From Chitinophagaceae bacterium (GTDB lineage: Bacteria > Bacteroidota > Bacteroidia > Chitinophagales > Chitinophagaceae), in assembly GCA_017307735.1 (NCBI GenBank), contig JAFKGR010000005.1, forward strand, positions 1 through 64,000: 64,000 bases of DNA, read 5' to 3'. Of the stretch, positions 26,864 to 36,198 are shown one piece after another (position 1 is the first letter of the stretch; each line of letters opens with the position of its first letter). The notes under the pieces were generated by a model that had not been told where the DNA came from, made no database searches, and saw only the letters and a list, made by a program, of their open reading frames with translations. The position numbers were made by a program, and so were the translations under genes.

Positions 26864-27763
26864 ATGAAGAATATTTGGGGTATAGATTTGGGAGGAACTA
26901 AAATTGAATGTGCTGTTTTAAATCCCAAAACTTATGAGGTCATCGTCCGGAAAAGAGTTCCCACCGAAGCAGCCGGGGGATACGGTCACATTTTAAATCA
27001 GGTTCAAAAACTAATTTCTTCGGTCAGTGAAGAGGCGGAAGAAATGCCCACCCATTTGGGATTCGGCACACCGGGCGTCCTGGATCCGGAAACAAAAGTT
27101 ATGAAGAATTGCAACACGACAGCTCTCAACGGAAGACCGCTGAATAAAGATCTCGAAGCTTTGTTGAAAGTTCCGGTCAAACTTGCCAATGACGCCAATT
27201 GTTTTGCACTGGCTGAAACAAAAATGGGCGCAGGAAAAAATTATCCCGGCGCAGAAGTTGTTTTCGGGGTTATCCTTGGAACGGGCGTAGGTGGCGGATT
27301 GGTATTCAATAAAAAAATAATCAATGGCCATCATGGAATCGGCGGAGAGTGGGGGCATAATGTTTTGGAAGAAAATGGGTATTCATGTTATTGCGGAAAA
27401 CATGGTTGTGTGGAAACTGTTATTTCCGGTCCTGCTCTCGAGAGAAGGTATTTTGAACTGGCCGGCCAATCTCTTAATCTTTCAGAAATACTTAAAAAAC
27501 ACGAAAGCCATGCTGACGCGGAGGCAACAAAAGTTATAGATAGATTACTGGAGAATTTTGGAAAAGCGATTTCTGTTGTCATAAATATAGTTGACCCCGA
27601 TTTAATCATAATTGGCGGTGGGGTCGGAAATATTGATTTGTTGTACACCGAAGGTTATGAGCGGATTAAAAAATACATTTTCAACAGCGGCAGATTTAAT
27701 GCGACCCTGTGCAAACCTTTGCTGGGAGACAGCGCCGGCGTATTCGGAGCTGCTTTGCTTTAG
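26864..27763 (+). CDS. ROK-family sugar kinase
   Basis: A 299-residue kinase with the ATP-binding start GIDLGGTKIECAV, the catalytic Asp in NDANCFALAE, the GTGVGGGLVF block and the zinc site CYCGKHGCVET. This is the pattern of glucokinase or N-acetylglucosamine/mannose kinases. The next gene is a GH92 alpha-mannosidase in the same direction 180 bases on, so a mannose-type sugar is a reasonable guess. It cannot be a ROK repressor because no N-terminal helix-turn-helix is present. Confidence 0.88.
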   Translation: MKNIWGIDLGGTKIECAVLNPKTYEVIVRKRVPTEAAGGYGHILNQVQKLISSVSEEAEEMPTHLGFGTPGVLDPETKVMKNCNTTALNGRPLNKDLEALLKVPVKLANDANCFALAETKMGAGKNYPGAEVVFGVILGTGVGGGLVFNKKIINGHHGIGGEWGHNVLEENGYSCYCGKHGCVETVISGPALERRYFELAGQSLNLSEILKKHESHADAEATKVIDRLLENFGKAISVVINIVDPDLIIIGGGVGNIDLLYTEGYERIKKYIFNSGRFNATLCKPLLGDSAGVFGAALL

Positions 27764-27943
27764 CATTGAATTGAAATAAAAAGTAAAACAGTTTTAATAA
27801 AAATGTAAGTTTTTTATCCCCGCCCGTTATGGAATATTCGACAACTACCGAAGATGCAGATGTATCTTCAATTCTAAAAAGCAACCACAAAAACAAATAT
27901 TTGCAGATTAAATCCTTAATACAAAACCCTTAATCCTTTTCTG

Positions 27944-30226
27944 ATGAAATTTTTCAAATTCATTTTCTCAGGCCTCATGTTAACCTGTCTTGTTGCAACT
28001 GCTCAGGAGCCGGTCGATTATGTTAACCCGCTGAGGGGAACAGAATCAAGTTATGAACTGTCTAACGGTAATACCTACCCGGCAATTGGCATGCCCTGGG
28101 GAATGAATTTATGGACACCGCAAACGGGCAAAATGGGCGACGGCTGGTGTTATAAATACACCGACAACAAAATTGTCGGTTTCAAGCAGACTCACCAACC
28201 TTCTCCGTGGATGAATGATTACGGATATTTTGCCATTATGCCCATCACAGGAAAAATGAGGTTTACGGAACAAGATCGGGCAAGCTGGTTTTCACACAAA
28301 ACAGAAATTGTAAAACCCTATTATTACAAGGTTTACCTGGCAGATGAAGACGTAACTGCCGAACTTACGCCAACGCAAAGAGCAGTACGGTTTCGTTTTA
28401 CATTCCCAAAAACAGACAGTGCTTATGTGGTTGTAGATGCCATTGACAAAGGATCGTACATAAAAATTATTCCTTCAGAAAATAAAATCATCGGATACAG
28501 TACCCGGAATAGCGGAAGTGTTCCGGCAAATTTTAAAACCTATTTTGTCATTCAGTTTGATAAAAAATTCGACTATCAGGCAACCTGGGATGAAGGACAT
28601 TTTTCAGATGAGGAAGAAATCAAAAGCAACCATGCCGGAGCAGTAATTGGCTTCAAAGGGTTAAAAAGAGGTGATGTGGTAAATGCCAAAGTAGCTTCCT
28701 CCTTTATAAGTTTTGATCAGGCAGAAAGAAATTTGCAATCAGAAATTGGCGATCAGAATTTTGAAGCTATCAAAAGAGCGGGAAGGGGTGTCTGGAATGA
28801 TATTTTGGGAAGAGTAAAAGTTTCGGGTGGCACGGATGAACAATTCCGCACTTTCTATTCCTGCCTGTACCGCATGTTATTTTTCCCTTTGAGGATGTAT
28901 GAAAAGGATGCATCAGGCAACATTGTGCACTACAGTCCCTATACAGGAAAAACAGAACCGGGATATCTCTTTGCCGGCACAGGTTTCTGGGATACATTCC
29001 GTGCGCTCTATCCATTCTTAAATTTAGTGTATCCATCCATGGTAGTAAAAATGCAGAAAGGATTGATCAGCGATTTCAGGGAAGGAGGATGGTTGCCCGA
29101 ATGGTCTTCTCCCGGATACCGCGGAATAATGATCGGAAATAATTCTGCATCCATTGTATCAGAAGCTTATCTGAAAGGAGGGCGCGGTTATGATATCGAA
29201 ACCCTTTGGAAAGCGCTGGTTCACGGAGCAGCCAATGAAGGGCCGGAGGGCACAGGAAGGAAGGGAGTGGAATATTATGACCGGCTCGGTTATGTCCCGA
29301 ATAACGTAAACATTAATGAAAACGCCGCACGAACATTGGAATATGCCTATGACGATTATGCGATTTATGCTTTGGGAAAAGCGCTGGGCAAACCCGATTC
29401 TGAAATCGGTATTTATAAAGAGCGGGCATTGAATTACAAAAAATTATTCGATCCTCAGCACCTGCTCATGCGGCCCAAAAACCAGGATGGCAGTTTTTCA
29501 TCCCCATTCAATCCATATTCGTGGGGAGGCGCTTTTACAGAGGGCAACAGTTGGCATTATTCATGGAGTGCATTTCAGGATATTAACGGATTAAAAAAAC
29601 TGATGGGAGGTAATAAAATGTTTACCACCATGCTTGACTCCGTATTTATCATGCCTCCCGATTTTGGGGATTATTCTTATTATGGAACCATTATCCACGA
29701 GATGCGTGAAATGCAAATTGCCGGGATGGGACAATATGCACACGGGAACGAACCCATACAACACATGATTTACCTGTATGATTATGCGGGCCAGCCCTGG
29801 AAAACACAATATTGGGCCAGAGAAGTCATGAACAAATTGTACAACTCAGGACCTGAAGGATATTGTGGTGATGAAGATAATGGCCAGACCTCTGCATGGT
29901 ATGTTTTTTCTGCACTGGGTTTTTATCCGGTAACGCCGGCCAGCACGCAATATGCCATCGGAGCGCCTTTATTTAAACGGGCTGAAATAACTTTTGAGAA
30001 TGGAAAGAAGTTAATTCTGAATGCACCTGAAAACAGTGCGGCAAACAAATATGTTCAATCAATCAAAATCAATGGCAGGGTAAGTACAAAGAATTATTTT
30101 GATCATTTTGAATTACAGAAAGGAGGACAAATTATCTTTTCAATGGACGCCCATCCTGAAAAATCAAGAGGAATACATGAGAACGATTACCCATTTTCAA
30201 TGAGTACCTCAGGAATGGCACATTGA
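27944..30226 (+). CDS. GH92-family alpha-mannosidase, secreted
   Basis: A 760-residue exported enzyme (signal peptide 1-21, ending ATAQ). The start of the mature protein, DYVNPLRGTESSYELSNGNT, and the later blocks GTGFWDTFRALYPF, GGAFTEGNSWHYSW, GNEPIQHMIYLY and CGDEDNGQTSAWY are characteristic of calcium-dependent GH92 exo-mannosidases, which trim mannose from N-glycans and fungal mannans. The catalytic Glu is expected in the EGNSWHYSW region. It follows the sugar kinase and may form a small mannose-use unit with it. Confidence 0.93.
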   Translation: MKFFKFIFSGLMLTCLVATAQEPVDYVNPLRGTESSYELSNGNTYPAIGMPWGMNLWTPQTGKMGDGWCYKYTDNKIVGFKQTHQPSPWMNDYGYFAIMPITGKMRFTEQDRASWFSHKTEIVKPYYYKVYLADEDVTAELTPTQRAVRFRFTFPKTDSAYVVVDAIDKGSYIKIIPSENKIIGYSTRNSGSVPANFKTYFVIQFDKKFDYQATWDEGHFSDEEEIKSNHAGAVIGFKGLKRGDVVNAKVASSFISFDQAERNLQSEIGDQNFEAIKRAGRGVWNDILGRVKVSGGTDEQFRTFYSCLYRMLFFPLRMYEKDASGNIVHYSPYTGKTEPGYLFAGTGFWDTFRALYPFLNLVYPSMVVKMQKGLISDFREGGWLPEWSSPGYRGIMIGNNSASIVSEAYLKGGRGYDIETLWKALVHGAANEGPEGTGRKGVEYYDRLGYVPNNVNINENAARTLEYAYDDYAIYALGKALGKPDSEIGIYKERALNYKKLFDPQHLLMRPKNQDGSFSSPFNPYSWGGAFTEGNSWHYSWSAFQDINGLKKLMGGNKMFTTMLDSVFIMPPDFGDYSYYGTIIHEMREMQIAGMGQYAHGNEPIQHMIYLYDYAGQPWKTQYWAREVMNKLYNSGPEGYCGDEDNGQTSAWYVFSALGFYPVTPASTQYAIGAPLFKRAEITFENGKKLILNAPENSAANKYVQSIKINGRVSTKNYFDHFELQKGGQIIFSMDAHPEKSRGIHENDYPFSMSTSGMAH

Positions 30227-30319
30227 CAATCCGGTTTAAACAACCCGGAACAGGTATTTTTATTGTGTTACATTTAAATGCCGTACTACATGTACGCATG
30301 CATGTTGATCCTGCAAGAA

Positions 30320-30790
30320 TTAATCCCAGCTTTTGAAAGGATTTTTAGAAAGGCTTGCGTTGTAATATCTGACGTCATTTGTAATTTCCTGCCCGACCCA
30401 TTCCGGCAGCTCAAAAGATTCATCTTCAGATTTCAATTCGATTTCGGCCACTATCAATCCTTCATTTGCATCCCTGAATTCATCCACTTCCCAAAGTTTA
30501 CCGCCAAACATAATTTTATATCTGGTTTTCAAAATCAATCCTCCGGGAAAATGTTCCATCAGTTCTCCGGCATCCTGCAATGGGATTTCATATTCATATT
30601 CATTCCTTGTAAATCCAGATGACTTTCCTTTAAGTGTGATGTAGCCCTTATCCCCTTTAATCCTTACCCGGATTGACTTATCGGGCTCAGCTAATAAATA
30701 TTTCTGCTGTACGGTTTTACCGGAATCCTTTTTTACCTCCTCCCACTTATTCTTATCTACCAAAAATTTCCGTTCAATTTCAACGTGCAT
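30320..30790 (-). CDS. CYTH-domain protein (triphosphate tunnel enzyme)
   Basis: A 156-residue CYTH-fold protein starting MHVEIERKFLVD, the signature EXEXK-type strand that binds triphosphate and metal. Basic strands SIRVRIKGDKGYITLKGK and acidic strands EYEYEIPL and AEIELKSEDESF complete the tunnel. Bacterial members act mostly as inorganic triphosphatases, some as class IV adenylate cyclases or thiamine triphosphatases; the substrate cannot be told. It converges on the GH92 gene. Confidence 0.88.
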   Translation of the reverse strand: MHVEIERKFLVDKNKWEEVKKDSGKTVQQKYLLAEPDKSIRVRIKGDKGYITLKGKSSGFTRNEYEYEIPLQDAGELMEHFPGGLILKTRYKIMFGGKLWEVDEFRDANEGLIVAEIELKSEDESFELPEWVGQEITNDVRYYNASLSKNPFKSWD

Positions 30791-30849
30791 GACACTTCTT
30801 TTTAAAAAAGAAAAATCTGTAAAGTTTTCTTATGCCTTACAGGTTGATT

Positions 30850-32793
30850 TTATTTTTTCCATTCATTATTGCTCCTGTCCACATCAGGCAACTGATGTTT
30901 GGGATCAAGGGAAACGGATGAAATAGATAAACTACTTTTTACCCTCATTGAATAATTTGCACCTGTGAACCACACTTCCACCGGAATGTGAAACGATTGT
31001 ATGCTGCCATCGGAAAATGCCACATCCACATCCACCGGAAAGGCAGACTTTTCTTTATTGGTCATCCTGATCACCGAATACCCATCCTTCTCATGGCCCT
31101 CCACATTCTCAATTGCAACGTCAAACAGCCAGTTGTGCAGGAACCATTGTCTCCAGAAATAGCTTAAATCTTCACCGGCCTGACTCTCCATCGTCCTGAA
31201 GAAATCATCCGGCGATGGATGTTTATAAGCCCAGAACTGAATGTATTTTTTAAACGCATAATCAAACCTGTCATGCCCCAACACAACTTCTCTCAGGATC
31301 ACTAATCCCAATGCCGGTTTGAAATACGAGAAAGGATGGCGGTATTTTCCTGTGATCATATCTGCGCGTTCCATAATTAAAGGAGCTGCGGAATCTTTCA
31401 GCCAGGGATTAATTTCATCAGCCGGATTGCCGCCATGAGGTGCATACTCGCCATCTCTCTTGGGCGCAAATTCGCCGTGGTTAAAATTATCTGCTGCATA
31501 CACATCGATGAATGTGTTAAACCCTTCATCCATCCATGCATGGCGGCGTTCATTGCTGCCGACAATCATCGGGAACCAGGTATGCCCGATTTCGTGTGCA
31601 ATCAATCCGTACAATCCTTTTCCTTTTGCATTCATCCCATCAAAAAGAATGGCCGGATATTCCATCCCTCCCGCATGTCCGGCTTCATTGATTGCCACCG
31701 GATATGGATAAGGAAACCATTTTTCTGAAAAATATTCAATAGATGCTTTCAAATATTCCGTACTCCTTGCCCAACCGTTTGGTCCTGCGCACTCTATGGG
31801 ATAGGCACTCATGGCGAGCGCTTTTTTTCCTCCGGGAAGATTGATGCGTGCCGCATCCAGCACATACGCGGCAGAAGCTCCGAATGCAACATCGCGGCTG
31901 TTCTCTATTTTGTAATGCCACGTTTTAAGAGCCATTTTCATCGGATGTTCCCTCCATGAAGTAGTTTCATCAGTGGCTTCACCTGCTGTACGAATAAAAA
32001 TTGTTTTATCGCTGTTGCGAGCTTTCTGCAATCTTTCCAACTGTTTTGCAGAATACATTTCCTTTTCATTGACCAATTCACCGCTTCCGACAACAATCAT
32101 ATTTTCCGGCACGGTAACAGAGTAATCATAATTTCCATACTCACAATAAAACTCACCGGTACCTATGAACGGGAGTGTATTCCATCCGTTCAGATCATCA
32201 TACACACACATCCTCGGAAACCATTGTGCAATTTCAAACACTTTCCCGTTTTTGGATTCATAGTAATCATTTCGTCCGCCAAAAACCGGTACTTCGTATT
32301 CATAACTTATTTTTAAAACTAATTCCTTCTTTGAAGGCAAAGGATGTTTTAACCTGACTTGCATCCGGGTATCAGAAATCACATAATCCGCTTTCTTCGA
32401 TTGCCCGGCATAAACAACAGTTACACTCTTAAGTTGATAACCGGACGTCATGCCACCACGATGGCCGGAAGCATAATCCGAACGTGATTTATCTTTGTAC
32501 ATGTTCTGATCCATCTGGAGCCAGAGATCGGAAAGCGCGTCGGGGCTGTTGTTGATATACTGAATTTCTTCACTGGCGGTCAAAGTATTTTTAACAGTGT
32601 CCAGTGCCGCTTTAATCGTATAATTGACTTTGTTTTGCCAGTAAGAAGGGCCGGGAGCTCCGTCAGAAGAACGATAAGGGGTCACGGTACTTTTTGGAAA
32701 AGGTGCAAACAATTTTCTTGCATCAAATCCGGATTGGGAAAAACTTTGAGTGGATAAAAATAAAAGAACAATGATGGGGAGAGGCTTCGCCAT
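30850..32793 (-). CDS. Secreted M1-family metallopeptidase
   Basis: A 647-residue exported protein (signal peptide to about residue 20). The zinc site HEIGH is at 400-404, with the third ligand E423 in HAWMDEG. The substrate-binding GHAGGMEYPA segment (GxMEN-like, here GGMEYP) is about 40 residues earlier. Gluzincin aminopeptidases of this group cleave N-terminal residues. A long N-terminal saddle domain fits family M1. It is separated from the CYTH gene by 59 bases and may share its transcript. Confidence 0.9.
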   Translation of the reverse strand: MAKPLPIIVLLFLSTQSFSQSGFDARKLFAPFPKSTVTPYRSSDGAPGPSYWQNKVNYTIKAALDTVKNTLTASEEIQYINNSPDALSDLWLQMDQNMYKDKSRSDYASGHRGGMTSGYQLKSVTVVYAGQSKKADYVISDTRMQVRLKHPLPSKKELVLKISYEYEVPVFGGRNDYYESKNGKVFEIAQWFPRMCVYDDLNGWNTLPFIGTGEFYCEYGNYDYSVTVPENMIVVGSGELVNEKEMYSAKQLERLQKARNSDKTIFIRTAGEATDETTSWREHPMKMALKTWHYKIENSRDVAFGASAAYVLDAARINLPGGKKALAMSAYPIECAGPNGWARSTEYLKASIEYFSEKWFPYPYPVAINEAGHAGGMEYPAILFDGMNAKGKGLYGLIAHEIGHTWFPMIVGSNERRHAWMDEGFNTFIDVYAADNFNHGEFAPKRDGEYAPHGGNPADEINPWLKDSAAPLIMERADMITGKYRHPFSYFKPALGLVILREVVLGHDRFDYAFKKYIQFWAYKHPSPDDFFRTMESQAGEDLSYFWRQWFLHNWLFDVAIENVEGHEKDGYSVIRMTNKEKSAFPVDVDVAFSDGSIQSFHIPVEVWFTGANYSMRVKSSLSISSVSLDPKHQLPDVDRSNNEWKK

Positions 32794-32859
32794 TTTCTAA
32801 AAAAGTTTTGATGGATTTAAAAGAAAGAGAAGCAAATTACTACAATTGAAATCATCTTT

Positions 32860-33369
32860 ATGAAAATCATTTCACTTCCGGTTATTTTTATATCATTTCT
32901 TTTGATGAGTTGCAAACCGTCATTTAACAACGGATCTAATCCACAATTATTCAATACAGTAAAAATTGATACAAGTATGCCATACAATAAATTGACTCCT
33001 GAAGAAGAGAGGGTCATTATAAATAAGGGAACAGAAATGCCCTTCATTGGTAAATATTATACCAACACTCAGGAGGGTACTTATATCTGCCGCAGATGTA
33101 ATGCTCCACTTTTCAGATCGAAGGATAAATTTGCCTCCACCTGCGGATGGCCGAGTTTTGATGACGCTATTCCGGGCGCTGTAAAGAGATCTCCTGATGC
33201 CGACGGAATGCGTATCGAAATTACATGTGCCAACTGTGGCGGGCATTTGGGGCATGTTTTCTTTGGAGAACATGAAACTCCCAAAGACGTGCGCAATTGT
33301 GTGAACAGTGTTTCAATGAAGTTTATCCCCGCAGGAGAACCATTACCTAAAGAAATAGTTCATAAATGA
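32860..33369 (+). CDS. msrB: Peptide-methionine (R)-S-oxide reductase, lipoprotein form
   Basis: A 169-residue MsrB. The two zinc CxxC pairs are C77/C80 (CRRC) and C123/C126 (CANC). The resolving Cys is C95 in STCGWPSFDDA and the catalytic Cys is C147 in RNCVNSVSMKF. The N-terminus is a lipoprotein signal with lipobox LMSC (C18), so the enzyme is anchored in the envelope. It would repair oxidised methionine in exported proteins. Confidence 0.92.
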   Translation: MKIISLPVIFISFLLMSCKPSFNNGSNPQLFNTVKIDTSMPYNKLTPEEERVIINKGTEMPFIGKYYTNTQEGTYICRRCNAPLFRSKDKFASTCGWPSFDDAIPGAVKRSPDADGMRIEITCANCGGHLGHVFFGEHETPKDVRNCVNSVSMKFIPAGEPLPKEIVHK

Positions 33370-33408
33370 CTTTTTGAGGTTTGAAGATGAGATTTTAAAT
33401 AAAAAGAA

Positions 33409-33442
33409 TCCCGCAGACTCCGGACATCCGGAATCTGCGGGA
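33409..33442. terminator. Intrinsic terminator between msrB and the first pirin gene
   Basis: An outer 9-base stem (TCCCGCAGA with its complement) and an inner 6-base stem (TCCGGA) are interrupted by a small bulge. The minus strand has a T-run directly after, so it mainly serves the pirin gene, with a second possible use for msrB. Confidence 0.75.
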
Positions 33443-33469
33443 GAAAAAACATTACCCTTCCATCATCCA

Positions 33470-34345
33470 TTATTCCAGATAACCGAATCTTCCCATATTA
33501 AAATCATCAATAGCCTCCCTGATTTCCTGTTGGGTATTCATGACAAACGGGCCGTAAGAGGCTATCGGTTCGCCAATAGGTTTTCCGCTCATCACAAGAA
33601 TTAAGGCATCACTCAAAGCTTCGACAAAAACAGATTCTCCGTCTTTTTTAAATCTTACAAAATTGTCTTCCGGAACAACCTGATCGTAATTGATCTTCGC
33701 AGAACCTTCAATCATCAATAATGCGGTTGAATATTCAGACGGAAAATTCAGCGCCAGCTTTCCACCTTTTTTCAATTTCAAATTGTACAAATGAATCGGA
33801 GTAAACGTGGAAGCGATCCCCTTGTGCCCTTCAAATTCTCCGGCGATAACTTCCACCACGCCTGCATCATTTGGAAGAGAAACCTTGAAAAAATCCTGAT
33901 GACGAAGGCTCTGATATTTGGGGGCAGTTTTTTTATCATTTGCAGGAAGATTGACCCAAAGCTGAACCATCTGAAACTCTCCGCCTTTTTTACTCCATTC
34001 TTTTTCATGAAATTCTTTGTGCAGGATTCCACTGGCTGCCGACATCCATTGAACATCTCCTTCCGCAATCACACCTCCGTTGCCGGAGCTGTCATGATGC
34101 TCAACCCTTCCTTTGTAGGCAATGGTTACCGTTTCAAATCCTTTGTGCGGATGCGCGCCAACACCACGCGGGATAAGGCTTGGCGCAAAATTGTATTTAC
34201 TATTATAATCCAACATAATGAAAGGATCCATTTCCTTCATGGAATAATCTCCGGGTATTAAATTGAAAACCCTGAATCCATCGCCAACCATGTGAGGGGA
34301 TTCGGGCTTTGTAACTGATAATATATTTTTTGTTTTCATAATCAT
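33470..34345 (-). CDS. Pirin-family cupin protein
   Basis: A 291-residue double-cupin protein. The N-terminal metal-binding cupin has HPHKGFETVT, HHDSSG and HKEFHE segments, giving the usual three His and one Glu for iron. The C-terminal cupin lacks such a set. Pirins act as quercetinase-like dioxygenases or redox sensors in different organisms; here the role is open. A second pirin of similar length is at 41070-41987. A second ATG two codons inside is possible. Confidence 0.88.
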   Translation of the reverse strand: MIMKTKNILSVTKPESPHMVGDGFRVFNLIPGDYSMKEMDPFIMLDYNSKYNFAPSLIPRGVGAHPHKGFETVTIAYKGRVEHHDSSGNGGVIAEGDVQWMSAASGILHKEFHEKEWSKKGGEFQMVQLWVNLPANDKKTAPKYQSLRHQDFFKVSLPNDAGVVEVIAGEFEGHKGIASTFTPIHLYNLKLKKGGKLALNFPSEYSTALLMIEGSAKINYDQVVPEDNFVRFKKDGESVFVEALSDALILVMSGKPIGEPIASYGPFVMNTQQEIREAIDDFNMGRFGYLE

Positions 34346-34660
34346 CGATTTTTATGAAAGCAAAATTAAACCAGGATGAAGCCGTCAACATTGATATATG
34401 GTAAGAAGAAAACAGCGCTTTATTTCGCTGAAGTAATTAGGAACATTGGATATTGATTCAGTAGAAATTCCGAAAAATAAGATTATCAAGAGAACATAAC
34501 CCAGTTAGCTGCGCAAGCTAAATGTACCATAACAACCCTCATCAGGATTCATTTCTGTTTGGAAAACAAAAGATAACAAATCCTGTAATGCAGTTTAGCA
34601 TAAGAAAATTGCGCCGGTAAATTATCAGTGATTATTAAAGACCAGTGATAATTTATTTTT
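34346..34660. other. Gene-free interval
   Basis: I see no gene here. The sequence is AT-rich with a short perfect 6-base inverted repeat near 34505 (TTAGCT/AGCTAA) and a longer weak hairpin around 34618-34649. It contains the upstream region of the pirin gene and the downstream region of the thioredoxin gene. Confidence 0.5.
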
Positions 34661-35089
34661 TCAGTTTAAGACCGGTTTTATTTCACTCAGAAAATTTCCT
34701 GCATCTCTATAACCCAGAATCCTTTTGACAACCTTTCCTTCCGGATTAATGATCAGCACCAGCGGATGTGCCTGTATCTGATATCTTTTAGCGATGGCAA
34801 TACCTTCCCCCTTTTCGACATCAACGTCTATGCTGATACATTTCCTGTTGACCAGGCTTGCAACCTGAGGCGATTGGAAAGTCTCCATTTTCAGGTGCTT
34901 GCAGGGAATACACCAGACAGCATAGGCATTCAGAAAAACCAACTTATGCTGTTGCCTCGCTTCTGTCAAAGCTTTTTGGAGGGTGATATTTTGAAAACTG
35001 ATTCCTGTGGCGGAACTTTTAATCGGCGGTTCTGTAAATGAGGTACAAAGGAGAGCCACCGAAATCATGAACAAACTTAGTGTCTTCAT
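34661..35089 (-). CDS. Exported thioredoxin-family protein
   Basis: A 142-residue protein with a signal sequence (1-18 or so) and a thioredoxin fold. The active site is CIPC at residues 60-63 in the segment YAVWCIPCKH. The cis-Pro region QIQAHPLVLI is present about 50 residues later. It would act on disulfides in the periplasm. The downstream genes are unrelated. Confidence 0.88.
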   Translation of the reverse strand: MKTLSLFMISVALLCTSFTEPPIKSSATGISFQNITLQKALTEARQQHKLVFLNAYAVWCIPCKHLKMETFQSPQVASLVNRKCISIDVDVEKGEGIAIAKRYQIQAHPLVLIINPEGKVVKRILGYRDAGNFLSEIKPVLN

Positions 35090-35150
35090 ATTCGGTGAGA
35101 TTTGAATTGTAAAGCTATAAAAATAATTGCAGAGTTAATTTCAACCCGCC

Positions 35151-35513
35151 TTATGATTTCGTCGGATCATCCAGAAAACGCCTCTGGACAGGAGTTTGGG
35201 CATCTTTCCACTCATAAAGCAATGTGTAAATTTTTTGCCTGATAAAAATTTCATCTGCAAAATTGATTCCCACAATCACTACATCCGGAAAATAAACATC
35301 TGCCATCACAAAGATTTTATTGTAATCCTGAACCGGTAAATTTTTATCGACTAACAATAGTTCATATTTACCGCTTCCGGCCAATTCGATGGCAAGTTCC
35401 GGATCTGACTCCGTTCTGGCTTCCATCTCTTGTATTTCATCTGCAAACGAATTAAACAAAGTCAAATCTGTTTGAGCTTCCGTCAGGATAAGTGTATGCA
35501 ATTTCTTTTTCAT
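35151..35513 (-). CDS. Receiver-like protein of unknown function
   Basis: A 120-residue protein with an alternating strand/helix pattern like a CheY-type receiver: HTLILTEAQTDLTL at the start, YELLLVDKNLP in the middle (the DKNLP resembles the phosphorylation loop) and VVIVGINFADEIFIRQKI later. The acidic pair of strand 1 is missing (TEAQT), so phosphorylation is doubtful. No other domain is attached. It is probably real because of its coherent secondary structure. Its function is unknown. Confidence 0.5.
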   Translation of the reverse strand: MKKKLHTLILTEAQTDLTLFNSFADEIQEMEARTESDPELAIELAGSGKYELLLVDKNLPVQDYNKIFVMADVYFPDVVIVGINFADEIFIRQKIYTLLYEWKDAQTPVQRRFLDDPTKS

Positions 35514-35571
35514 AAATGTGGATCAAAGTTCCACCTGCACAGGGATTTAAAAATTGATGCAGGATAAGAAA

Positions 35572-36159
35572 TTATTTGTGAAAATTCCGTTCAGCCAAAT
35601 CCTTTCGCACCCTGCTGAGGCTTTCGGGCGTGATACCGAGGTAGGAAGCCACCATAGCCTGCGGCACCCTCAAAAGGATATCGGGATAGGTTTGCACAAA
35701 GCTGAGATAACGTTCTTCGGCAGAATCACTCAATAAGGAATTGATGCGGTTTTGGAGATGCAAAATGTGGTTATTCAGCAATCTATTGTTGAGTTCGAGA
35801 AAACTATGATCTACCTCTGCAATCTTGTTAATGAAACTTTCTTCGAGAAGTACAACCCGGCTATCTTCAAGAGCCTTGATAAAATAGAGCGAAGGACGTT
35901 TGAAATAAAGGCTTTCACGGTCGGCAACAAACCATTTTTCAGGAGCAAACATGAGGATATGTTCTTTCCCTTTTTCGTCTACGCTATACTGTTTGAGCAA
36001 TCCCTGTTCAACAAAAAAGATATACCGGCTCTGCTCTCCCTGCCTCAGAAGAAATTCGTCTTTGAGAATCTGCCGGGTATTGCAATTCTCAATCAGATCG
36101 TCCATCTGCGGCGATTTTGAATTGAGCTGACTGGCGATATATTCTTTGAAAGTGTTCAT
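35572..36159 (-). CDS. Crp/Fnr-family transcriptional regulator
   Basis: A 195-residue regulator with an N-terminal cyclic-nucleotide-binding-like beta-roll (residues about 15-115, with LRQGEQSRYIFFVEQGLLKQY) and a C-terminal winged helix whose recognition segment is VPQAMVASYLGITPESLSRVRKDL. No iron-sulfur Cys set is present, so it is not an Fnr oxygen sensor of the classic type. Single-gene regulators of this kind are common in Bacteroidota and often control nearby genes; the target is not visible. Confidence 0.88.
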   Translation of the reverse strand: MNTFKEYIASQLNSKSPQMDDLIENCNTRQILKDEFLLRQGEQSRYIFFVEQGLLKQYSVDEKGKEHILMFAPEKWFVADRESLYFKRPSLYFIKALEDSRVVLLEESFINKIAEVDHSFLELNNRLLNNHILHLQNRINSLLSDSAEERYLSFVQTYPDILLRVPQAMVASYLGITPESLSRVRKDLAERNFHK

Positions 36160-36198
36160 AAACGTTCTTAATCTGCTGCTGATGGCGTGATACCTGAA

